This document shows, one piece after another, positions 33,828-40,869 of a stretch of 64,000 bases of DNA (positions are counted from its first letter, which is position 1; every line of letters begins with the position of its first letter). Made by a program: the position numbers and the translations under genes. The notes below the pieces were generated by a model. That model saw only the letters and a list, made by a program, of their open reading frames with translations. It made no database searches and was not told the DNA's origin. This stretch comes from Phycisphaerae bacterium (lineage in GTDB: Bacteria > Planctomycetota > Phycisphaerae > Phycisphaerales > Phycisphaeraceae): positions 1 to 64,000 of the forward strand of contig JAUHYI010000006.1 of NCBI GenBank assembly GCA_030426385.1. The letters are read 5' to 3'.

Positions 33828-35258
33828 ATGAATCAAGCAACGCTCGTGTCCAGTGTGGTGGAAGAAGTGCTAAGGCAATTGGGCCCCACGGCGATCGGCA
33901 GTGGGTCGGGGCGCAATAGCGGGGGAAGTGGTGGGGGCAATGGGTTGTTTGACAATGTCGACCAGGCGGTTGATGTGGCCACGCATACGCATCGTGAATT
34001 GTTGTCGGCCGGTTTGGATGTGCGTGATGGCATTTGCAAGTTGCTGAAAAAAATCTCCGGGGACAACGCGCAATCGTGGGGTCGCATCGAGTTGGAAGAA
34101 ACCAAACTCGGGCGACTTGACCATAAGATCGCGAAGCTGGAATTGTTAGCAGGCGTGCCCGGTGTGGAGTTTTTGCGAGCCCATGGAACGCGAGCGCACA
34201 GTGGCGACGAAGGCGTGGGATTTGACGAAGCCGCATCGTGGGGTGTGATCGGCGTGATTACACCGGTGACGCATTCGATCCCAACGATGACCGCCAATGC
34301 GATCAACATGATTGCCGCTGGTAACACGATGATCGTCAATGCGCATCCGTCGGGTGCGAATTGTCTCGCGATGGCCGCGGCGACTTACAACCAGGCAATC
34401 CGTGAGAAGTATGGCATCGGCCCGTTGATCTGCGTGATCAATCCGCCGACGTTGGAATCCGCCGAGCAGATTTTTTCGCATAAACGGATTCCATTGCTGG
34501 TCGCCACAGGTGGTCCAGCGGTTGCCCGGGCAGCCTTGAAACAAACCAAACGCGCGATCGTCGCCGGGCCGGGTAATCCGCCAGTGGTGGTGGATGAAAC
34601 GGCGGACCTGGATCGCGCCGCCGCGTCGATCATCGCCGGTGCCTCGTTCGACAATAACCTGTTGTGCATCGGTGAGAAAGAAGTGTTCGTCGTGGCAAGC
34701 GTGTACGACGGGTTAGTGGCCGCGATGAAACGACACGGCGGGGTTCAATTGAATGGATCACAGATCGATAGCCTGACCAAAGCCGCATTCAAATATGACA
34801 AGGATCACTACGCGGTGCAAAAGGCACTGGTGGGTGCGGATTGTCATGTGCTGGCCGATGCGGCAGGGACCAGTTGCTCGCGTGATACGCCGTTGCTGTT
34901 TGGCGAAACCGATGAGACGAATCCATTTGTGCCTGAAGAACAGATGATGCCGTTCGTGCCGCTGGTGCGTGTGCCGAATTTTGATGCGGCGTTGGATTTG
35001 GCGATCAAACATGAACATGGGTTCGGCCACACGGCGATTATCCATTCGAACAATCTGGCCAACATCACCGAGATGGGACGCGCGGTCAACACGACGATTT
35101 TCGTGGTCAACGGTGCGTGCACAGCGGGACTGGGCGTGGGTGGCGAAGGTTATCCAAGCTACTCGATTGCGACGCCAACGGGCGAAGGCATCACCAACCC
35201 GTTGACGTTTACACGCTTCCGCCGAATGGGCGTCAGCGGAAGTCTGCGAATGATTTGA
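33828..35258 (+). CDS. Microcompartment CoA-acylating aldehyde dehydrogenase (PduP/EutE type)
   Basis: A 476-residue enzyme turning an aldehyde into acyl-CoA with NAD+. The ATG at 33828 gives an N-terminal amphipathic helix (L-V-S-S-V-V-E-E-V-L-R-Q-L) and a Gly/Ser-rich linker, which is the encapsulation tag. The dehydrogenase core has V-I-T-P-V-T-H-S-I-P-T, I-V-N-A-H-P-S-G, A-T-G-G-P-A-V-A-R-A and catalytic Cys280 in N-N-L-L-C-I-G-E-K-E. Product specificity (acetyl- versus propionyl-CoA) cannot be read from sequence. In this operon the aldehyde is presumably lactaldehyde or a derivative released by the class II aldolase. It follows BMC-P 1 by about 100 nt. Confidence 0.9.
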   Translation: MNQATLVSSVVEEVLRQLGPTAIGSGSGRNSGGSGGGNGLFDNVDQAVDVATHTHRELLSAGLDVRDGICKLLKKISGDNAQSWGRIELEETKLGRLDHKIAKLELLAGVPGVEFLRAHGTRAHSGDEGVGFDEAASWGVIGVITPVTHSIPTMTANAINMIAAGNTMIVNAHPSGANCLAMAAATYNQAIREKYGIGPLICVINPPTLESAEQIFSHKRIPLLVATGGPAVARAALKQTKRAIVAGPGNPPVVVDETADLDRAAASIIAGASFDNNLLCIGEKEVFVVASVYDGLVAAMKRHGGVQLNGSQIDSLTKAAFKYDKDHYAVQKALVGADCHVLADAAGTSCSRDTPLLFGETDETNPFVPEEQMMPFVPLVRVPNFDAALDLAIKHEHGFGHTAIIHSNNLANITEMGRAVNTTIFVVNGACTAGLGVGGEGYPSYSIATPTGEGITNPLTFTRFRRMGVSGSLRMI

Positions 35259-35334
35259 TGAACAATATTGTGCCCATGTGTGAGGGGTGTGACATTGTGG
35301 AACCGTTTGAAAAACGAGACAGGAATACCGCACG

Positions 35335-35592
35335 ATGCAAATGGCACTGATACAAGGCACAGCAACGAGCACGGTGAAACATCCGTCGTTGGATGGCGTG
35401 CGTTTGTTGATCTGCCAATTCCTGGGCAGCAATGGCAAAGTGTCGGGCGATCCAGTGTTGGCGATTGACAAGATCGGAGCACGGCGCGGCGACAAAGTGA
35501 TCCTCACCAGCGATGGCAAAGGCTTGCGTGAATTGCTGAATGATGACACCTGTCCGGCCCGTTGGTGGACGTTAGGCATTGCGGACGATTGA
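35335..35592 (+). CDS. Pentameric vertex protein BMC-P (2)
   Basis: An 85-residue EutN/CcmL protein: M-Q-M-A-L-I-Q-G-T-A-T-S-T-V-K-H-P-S-L-D-G-V-R-L-L-I-C-Q, then V-L-A-I-D-K-I-G-A-R-R-G-D-K-V-I-L-T-S-D-G-K-G. The C-terminus (R-W-W-T-L-G-I-A-D-D) is that of short BMC-P proteins. It differs clearly from the other two copies, so the vertices may be mixed or specialised. The start at 35335 lies 76 nt after the dehydrogenase. Confidence 0.92.
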   Translation: MQMALIQGTATSTVKHPSLDGVRLLICQFLGSNGKVSGDPVLAIDKIGARRGDKVILTSDGKGLRELLNDDTCPARWWTLGIADD

Positions 35593-35631
35593 TTTTCGAA
35601 ACAGCGCGTTGGGTACCGGTTGAAAGACACG

Positions 35632-36480
35632 ATGGACGATAAGCAACGACAACAACTGATCGAGCGTGTGGCTCAGGAAGTCATGGCGAAGCTGCGAAAA
35701 CCAGTGGCGGATATCCGTCCGCCGATCGGCGTTTGCACCGGGGATTATTCGAAGTTTCCGGAATTGGCCGGGCAAGGCGTGGGTGCTGCAAATCCAGCAG
35801 CCGGGGGAACGAGCGAGGGGGCCACTGGGGGGGGCACTGGGAAAGCGAACAATGAACCCGTGCTGTCAGGCATCGTGACGGCTACACGATTACAGGATGC
35901 GATATCCGCCTCGAGCGCAGGCGGTGGGGCGGGCGTGGTAACGATTGGGCCGGATGCAAGACTCACGCCGTTGGCCAACGATTTTGTGCGTGAGCATCCG
36001 GAAAAAATTCGACGTGGCACCGGGCAAACAACGACGAATTCGAGCCAGTCGTCCCGGGGTAATGCGGGAGGGTGGTTGTGGTGGATTGATGGACGATGTC
36101 CGGTGGTGCAATCAGCCGTGCAACAACGGCGTGATCAAGTCCGGGTCATGACGAGTACCTCGTTGACGGACGTGGTGCGTGAGTTGGCCACAGGATTGGG
36201 GAATCACAGTTTGGCTGGTGGCGTGTTATTCGTGCGATCATCGAGCAAGGCGATTTGCTATGCGAATCGATGCGATGCGGTTCGTGCCATCGTGGGGACG
36301 AACCGAGACACGGTCGATGAAGGCGTGCGAGATTTGGCGGCCAATGTCTTGGTGATCGAGTATCCGCATGTTGGTCCGAAGGTGATGAATGCGATGCTGG
36401 ATCGAATGATGCATGGTGGGGGGGCGGGGAAAGTATCACCGATCGTGGCACGTGATTTAAGTGAACTGAAACGGCTGTAG
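35632..36480 (+). CDS. Microcompartment-associated protein with tag and RpiB/EutQ-like segments
   Basis: A 282-residue protein. It begins with an amphipathic helix (D-K-Q-R-Q-Q-L-I-E-R-V-A-Q-E-V-M-A-K-L) and a long Gly/Ala/Ser/Thr linker, as expected for microcompartment cargo. Residues about 85-120 (V-T-I-G-P-D-A-R-L-T-P-L-A-N-D-F-V-R-E) resemble a segment common in EutQ-like proteins. The last 80 residues (A-V-R-A-I-V-G-T-N-R-D-T-V-D-E-G-V-R-D-L-A-A-N-V-L-V-I-E) look like the C-terminal half of RpiB/LacAB sugar-phosphate isomerases, but the isomerase N-terminus with its catalytic loop is missing. Such a gene is a regular member of planctomycete-type operons; no activity can be assigned. The ATG at 35632 is preferred over a TTG four codons earlier. 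Confidence 0.75.
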   Translation: MDDKQRQQLIERVAQEVMAKLRKPVADIRPPIGVCTGDYSKFPELAGQGVGAANPAAGGTSEGATGGGTGKANNEPVLSGIVTATRLQDAISASSAGGGAGVVTIGPDARLTPLANDFVREHPEKIRRGTGQTTTNSSQSSRGNAGGWLWWIDGRCPVVQSAVQQRRDQVRVMTSTSLTDVVRELATGLGNHSLAGGVLFVRSSSKAICYANRCDAVRAIVGTNRDTVDEGVRDLAANVLVIEYPHVGPKVMNAMLDRMMHGGGAGKVSPIVARDLSELKRL

Positions 36481-36492
36481 GAGTTTTTGAGT

Positions 36493-36804
36493 ATGCGCAT
36501 GGCGCGAGTGTTAGGCAAGGTCACGATGAGTCGGCTGCATGCAAGCATGAAGCCGGGTTCCTATCTGCTTGCCGAGGCCTTGGACAGCACCGCGTTGAAG
36601 GGCGTAACCGGCGATCGTGATAGCGGTGTGCGTCGCAAGACTGCGATGCCCGAATCACTGGTGGTGTTTGATCGATTTGGTGCGAGCCCCGGCCAGTTGA
36701 TTGCAGTCAGTGAAGGCGGGGAAGCGGCCACCGCGTTTCATCCGGAGAAGGTGCCGTTGGATGCGTATTGTGCAGCGATACTAGATCAGATCGAGTTGAG
36801 CTAA
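36493..36804 (+). CDS. Pentameric vertex protein BMC-P (3)
   Basis: A 103-residue EutN/CcmL-like protein. The ATG at 36493 follows GGAG by 10 nt; a TTG lies two codons earlier. M-A-R-V-L-G-K-V-T-M-S-R-L-H-A-S-M-K-P-G-S-Y-L-L matches the first strands. D-S-G-V-R-R-K-T-A and V-V-F-D-R-F-G-A-S-P-G-Q-L-I-A-V-S-E-G follow. The loop after the second strand is longer and more charged than in the other copies. The third vertex protein in one operon fits the planctomycete/verrucomicrobial type. Confidence 0.9.
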   Translation: MRMARVLGKVTMSRLHASMKPGSYLLAEALDSTALKGVTGDRDSGVRRKTAMPESLVVFDRFGASPGQLIAVSEGGEAATAFHPEKVPLDAYCAAILDQIELS

Positions 36805-36858
36805 TTGAAAGTCAGACCTACGGCGTGATAGTGACGCCGCATTAAATTGAGAAAAACA

Positions 36859-37785
36859 ATGATGAATAACCAATGGGACAATCGGCCGGAACGCGAAGTG
36901 CGTCAGGAAATCTGCGAGATCGGTCGGCGTATCTGGATCAAAGGATTCTGTGCCGGCAATGAAGGCAATCACTCGGTGCGCGTGGGCGAGAACCGCGTGC
37001 TGTGTACACCGACGGGTATCAGCAAAGGTTTTCTTGAGCCGGACGATGTGTGCGTGGTCGATATCAATGGCGATCAGATCGAAGTCAATCGCAAAGGGCG
37101 CAAGCGCACGAGCGAAGTGAAAGTTCACCTGGCGATTTATAAAAAACGTCCCGACGTGTCCGCAGTGATCCATTCGCATCCCCCGCATGCCACCGCGTTC
37201 GCCATTGCGGGAATACCGTTGCCCGAAGGCATTCACCCCGAAGCCGAAGTGTTTCTAGGCAAAGTGCAGACCGCGCATTATGCCACGCCGAGCAAGCAGG
37301 CATTGCCTGATAGTTTGACGCCGTTGATCGGACCGCAGACGAACAGTTTGTTGATGGGGAACCACGGCTCGGTTTCGTTTAGCGCCACGTTGATTGATAC
37401 GTATTACAAACTGGAAATTCTGGATGCGTATTGCCGCGTGTTGATGCTGACCAAACAGTTGGGCCATGCCAATGTGTTGAATCCGAATCAGATGAAAGAG
37501 TTGTTGGAAGTGAAGCAACAATTTGGTTTGCCTGACGAACGTTTAGCTTGTGTGGACAAGGGATGTGTGGGCGACGACAACGGGTCATTCCTGGCCTCGT
37601 TTGGTGATAGCCCTGCGTCGGCGAGTTGCTCATGCAATGGCGGTTCGGTTGATCATCATGGTGGGAATGGGCATGGAACAGCCAGTGGTGTACCCGTGCA
37701 AGTAAATCAGCGCAGCAATGATGCGGCGTTAGAAGCCATGGTGCAGACGATTACGAATCAGATTATGGCTAACACGCGCGGTTGA
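36859..37785 (+). CDS. Class II aldolase, L-fuculose/rhamnulose-1-phosphate type, with C-terminal tag
   Basis: A 308-residue zinc aldolase: C-A-G-N-E-G-N-H-S-V-R (substrate phosphate loop), T-P-T-G-I-S-K-G, the zinc motif V-I-H-S-H-P-P-H and a third ligand in M-G-N-H-G-S. The known reaction splits fuculose- or rhamnulose-1-phosphate to dihydroxyacetone phosphate and lactaldehyde. After the catalytic domain (about 230) there is an Asn/Gly/Ser/Cys-rich linker and then a final helix (A-A-L-E-A-M-V-Q-T-I-T-N-Q-I-M-A-N), a C-terminal encapsulation tag. It starts at 36859, with a second Met next to it. This is the entry enzyme of the compartment pathway. Confidence 0.88.
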   Translation: MMNNQWDNRPEREVRQEICEIGRRIWIKGFCAGNEGNHSVRVGENRVLCTPTGISKGFLEPDDVCVVDINGDQIEVNRKGRKRTSEVKVHLAIYKKRPDVSAVIHSHPPHATAFAIAGIPLPEGIHPEAEVFLGKVQTAHYATPSKQALPDSLTPLIGPQTNSLLMGNHGSVSFSATLIDTYYKLEILDAYCRVLMLTKQLGHANVLNPNQMKELLEVKQQFGLPDERLACVDKGCVGDDNGSFLASFGDSPASASCSCNGGSVDHHGGNGHGTASGVPVQVNQRSNDAALEAMVQTITNQIMANTRG

Positions 37786-37840
37786 TCGTGCGTTGGCTTT
37801 TTTGTGAATGAAGTTACAAGTGATAGAGGAGGTCGCCTGC

Positions 37841-39103
37841 ATGGGCACCGCAACCAATAAATCGTTAGACCAAAAACTATCGCGCATTCTGGCGAACCCG
37901 GCGTGTGGTGATTTCATCATCGCCGATGCGAAAGACGCGGATATGGCAGGCGGCATGGCTGCCCCGGGTAAGAGTCCGGAGCATCACGCCAAGGAAGGGC
38001 ACTTCCGCACATTGCAGGAATATCGCGATATCATTCGCGAAAATGTGAAGCAAGGGCTGGTCGACATCATGTTGATGAGCGCATCGACCAACGAAGTGTT
38101 GACGATGCAGGATCGGATTTTCGAAAACAGCCACGTGACGCCCGCAGCCCGCGCGAACGATACCACCGACATCCATCTGGCGATGGGTAGCGTGTATGCC
38201 AGTGAAAAGAGTCGGCCGTTTCGCTCTGCCACCATCGATCACATCATGTGTGGCGAAGTGGATTGTCGCGAGCCAGACATTGCTGGTGGTCAAAAGCCTT
38301 GTCGCGGTGCGGACCTGGGCTTGTATTCGATCACGTTCAACAATAATCTCGAACGCGATCTGGAAGCGATCAACGCGTACAAACAATTTCGTCTGGATGC
38401 TGAACGCAAGGGCTTCCGGCATTTCCTGGAAATTTTCAATCCCAATGATTGTGGCGATGCTTGCCCGACTGATCTGGGACGTTTTATCAACGACAATATC
38501 GTGCGGACGTTGGCCGGTGTGGTGGGGCGGGGACGTCCGGTGTTTTTGAAAATCCCATACCACGGGCCTGCGGCGATGGAGCAGTTGGCGGCGTATGATC
38601 GTTCGCTGGTGGTCGGCATTCTGGGTGGCTCATCAGGCACGACGTTTGATGCGTTCCATCAATTGTGGGAAGCGAAAAAATACGGCGCACGAGTCGCGCT
38701 GTATGGCCGAATGATCAACAACAGCGAACACCAATTGACGTTCATTCAACATTTGCGTTGGTTGGCTGATGGCGATGTGACGGATCCTGCGGAGGGTGTG
38801 CGTTCGTATCACGCATCGTTGGAAAAACTGGGGATTCGTCCCTATCGTTCGTTGTCCGACGACCTGATGGCCACGTTGCGTGGTTCAAACTATGGCGCAA
38901 GTGGTGGCGGCAAAACGAAGACCGCCGTGGCAACGACAGGTTCGGCATCTGTAACGCCAACGGCAACAGTAACGCCAACAACAACCCCAACATCGGCCGC
39001 CAAGTCCGTGTTGGATGCGAACGGTGAGCCTGATTTTTCGACGATGACGGCTGCGGAAAAAATTGCCTGGAATCGTGCGAAATGGGATCGCGTGTTTGGA
39101 TGA
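37841..39103 (+). CDS. TIM-barrel aldolase-like protein of the microcompartment operon
   Basis: A 420-residue protein. The ATG at 37841 has GGAGG 8 nt upstream. The pattern of strands and loops (D-I-M-L-M-S-A-S-T-N-E, G-F-R-H-F-L-E-I-F-N-P, G-R-P-V-F-L-K-I-P-Y-H-G, V-V-G-I-L-G-G-S-S-G-T-T-F-D, G-A-R-V-A-L-Y-G-R) resembles the DeoC/LacD class I aldolase superfamily. Lys237 in L-K-I-P-Y would be the Schiff-base candidate. After residue 360 there is a Thr/Ala/Pro low-complexity linker and then a final helix (M-T-A-A-E-K-I-A-W-N-R-A-K-W-D-R-V-F), which has the form of a cargo tag. The activity is unproven; the family assignment is by motif only. Confidence 0.65.
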   Translation: MGTATNKSLDQKLSRILANPACGDFIIADAKDADMAGGMAAPGKSPEHHAKEGHFRTLQEYRDIIRENVKQGLVDIMLMSASTNEVLTMQDRIFENSHVTPAARANDTTDIHLAMGSVYASEKSRPFRSATIDHIMCGEVDCREPDIAGGQKPCRGADLGLYSITFNNNLERDLEAINAYKQFRLDAERKGFRHFLEIFNPNDCGDACPTDLGRFINDNIVRTLAGVVGRGRPVFLKIPYHGPAAMEQLAAYDRSLVVGILGGSSGTTFDAFHQLWEAKKYGARVALYGRMINNSEHQLTFIQHLRWLADGDVTDPAEGVRSYHASLEKLGIRPYRSLSDDLMATLRGSNYGASGGGKTKTAVATTGSASVTPTATVTPTTTPTSAAKSVLDANGEPDFSTMTAAEKIAWNRAKWDRVFG

Positions 39104-39136
39104 ATGCGTGTGTGGTCTGGGTGACTAGTAATTATT

Positions 39137-39931
39137 ATGCTGATTGTTGAACGACAACAACGTGTGCTGGATGTGCTGAAAATTCGCCGAACGGCCGAGT
39201 TGGATGTATTGGCCCGTGAGGTTGGTGTGAGTAGTTCAACGATTCGTCGCGACCTGGAAGCGATGGAACAGCGGGGCGTGATCAAACGCACGCACGGCGG
39301 AGCGATTTACGTGGGTGACATGAATGGTCAAGGCCATGACGGCGGCCCCGTGTTGGCTTCGCCACGCCCGACCAGCGCCACACTCACGCAACGGCTCGAT
39401 GAACATTCCGAGGAAAAGCGACGCATCGGAGCGTTGGTCGCTGCGCTGATTCAACCTCACATGACCGTGTTGTTGGATGGTGGATCGACAGTGATCTATG
39501 CCGTACAACAAATCACCGCACGCCCGATACAGGTCGTGACCAATAGCCTGTCAATTGCCAATCATTTTAATGATGATGAACAGGTGGAAATACTCTTGCT
39601 CGGCGGCAGTATGTACCCACGCACAGGCGTGACGGTCGGCCCAATCACCACGGGCAGTCTGGCTGATCTGCATGCGGATGTGTTGCTGTTTAGTCTGGCA
39701 GGAATTTTTGATGACGCCGCGTACAACATCAATCTGCGCATGGCCCGCGTTGAGCAATTGATGTTGCGACAAGCGACGGCAAGTTTCATGTTGATGGATT
39801 CGAGTAAGTTTGGACGGCGCAGCCTGGTGCGGGTGTGTGGTCTGGATGAAGTGGATCATGTGGTGACGGATGCGGGCGTGGATGCCTCGTATCGCGAAAC
39901 GATGGGCGATCGCCTGCTCGTGGCTGAGTGA
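39137..39931 (+). CDS. DeoR-family transcriptional regulator
   Basis: A 264-residue regulator. The N-terminal winged helix-turn-helix is clear: R-Q-Q-R-V-L-D-V-L-K...L-A-R-E-V-G-V-S-S-S-T-I-R-R-D-L-E-A-M-E-Q-R-G-V-I-K-R-T-H-G-G-A. The C-terminal sugar-phosphate-sensing domain has I-G-A-L-V-A-A-L-I-Q-P-H-M-T-V-L-L-D-G-G-S-T and V-V-T-N-S-L-S-I-A. DeoR regulators respond to phosphorylated sugars, fitting a fuculose/rhamnulose-phosphate inducer. It is the last gene of the microcompartment operon, so it probably represses the operon and itself. No operator was identified with confidence. Confidence 0.9.
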   Translation: MLIVERQQRVLDVLKIRRTAELDVLAREVGVSSSTIRRDLEAMEQRGVIKRTHGGAIYVGDMNGQGHDGGPVLASPRPTSATLTQRLDEHSEEKRRIGALVAALIQPHMTVLLDGGSTVIYAVQQITARPIQVVTNSLSIANHFNDDEQVEILLLGGSMYPRTGVTVGPITTGSLADLHADVLLFSLAGIFDDAAYNINLRMARVEQLMLRQATASFMLMDSSKFGRRSLVRVCGLDEVDHVVTDAGVDASYRETMGDRLLVAE

Positions 39932-40247
39932 TGTGTGTCGCCCATATGTATGCCATTTTAAAAAGCATGCCGTATAATTATGATGCATGGCATGTGGCGT
40001 AATTGCATGCGGCATGCGACTTCGTCGCGGCATTCGTTGTTTGCCTATTCAGTTTGGCCGTAATGCCGAGCCGAGCCGAGCAATTGCAGGCCGAAGCAGG
40101 CCAACAAAACAGGCCGATGTGGGCAGGTGTAATTGCCGTGACGGGCGGGGCGCGGTACAAATTGTTAAATCTATTTTCGTGCGTGCCTGCTATTGGTGGC
40201 AGGTCGCGTGGTGGGGTGGTGGAGCTGGGGGTTGCAAGGAGCAAATC
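39932..40247. other. Intergenic region before the LysM lipoprotein gene
   Basis: It holds the palindromic TATAAT region described at 39965-40017. The LysM reading frame is open through most of this stretch, but the sequence upstream of 40248 is not protein-like and lacks a start signal. Confidence 0.4.
39965..40017 (+). promoter_or_regulatory. Palindromic promoter region upstream of the LysM gene
   Basis: A TATAAT box (39973-39978) lies inside a zone of repeated GCATG units bounded by GCATGCCG (39965-39972) and its inverse CGGCATGC (40010-40017). No good -35 is seen. It may be a regulated promoter for 40248-40721, about 240 nt downstream. Confidence 0.35.
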
Positions 40248-40721
40248 ATGCGCATATGTCGAGAAAATAAGCCTGCCGTTGGCGTGTCCTCACCAACAGG
40301 ATTGGCAATCCGATGGCCCGCGAATCTGTCGATCCGTTTTTCGTGGAGTGTGATGGGGTTGGTGTTGCTTGTCAGTCTGGCTGGCTGCAAGAAAAATGAT
40401 TTTGCCGATCCGGTGGAGAGTCGCCACGATGATTCGTTGCCGGTTTTTGAATCATCCTCGACGGATTACAACGCAGTGACAACGATTGAACCGGCTCCCG
40501 CGCCCGTCTTCGAAGAACCCGTGGCCGCAGCGCCGATGCCCGTTGCGCCGGTGGTTCCTGTAGCGCCTACGACGATGTACACCGTGGTTCGTGGCGACAC
40601 GTTATGGTCGATTGCCAATCGATACTACGGCGATGGCAAGCGTTGGCGTGACATCGCACAAGCCAACGGCATTCATGACCCACGTAAATTAGTAGTGGGC
40701 GAACAACTGACGTTGCCGTGA
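40248..40721 (+). CDS. LysM-domain lipoprotein
   Basis: A 157-residue envelope protein. The ATG at 40248 is fixed by AAGGAG 8 nt upstream, although the frame is open for 87 codons before it. The signal peptide has an unusually long N-region and ends in lipobox L-V-S-L-A-G-C (Cys near residue 46). A Pro/Ala/Val-rich spacer (about 75-105) leads to one LysM domain at the C-terminus (Y-T-V-V-R-G-D-T-L-W-S-I-A-N-R-Y-Y-G-D...L-V-V-G-E-Q-L-T-L-P), which binds peptidoglycan or other N-acetylglucosamine polymers. It probably tethers membrane and wall. Single gene. Confidence 0.85.
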   Translation: MRICRENKPAVGVSSPTGLAIRWPANLSIRFSWSVMGLVLLVSLAGCKKNDFADPVESRHDDSLPVFESSSTDYNAVTTIEPAPAPVFEEPVAAAPMPVAPVVPVAPTTMYTVVRGDTLWSIANRYYGDGKRWRDIAQANGIHDPRKLVVGEQLTLP

Positions 40722-40743
40722 GATGAGGCCGTGAGATGAGTCG

Positions 40744-40842
40744 GATTTTATTAAAAACTCGTGCGGTCATAAATTTTTACTCAGACGAACCCCCCGGTAT
40801 TCACCGGTGGCTAATATGAAACGAAGCATGAGTATTTATTGC
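40744..40842 (+). repeat. Family A palindromic repeat, degenerate copy 3
   Basis: TTAAAAACTCGTGCGG...CCCGGTATTCACCGG...GAGTATTTATTG follows the order of 13825-13937 with many changes. Lies 28 nt from the squalene-hopene cyclase stop. Confidence 0.55.
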
Positions 40843-40869
40843 AGTTCTACTGCAATGCAATCGCCGATA

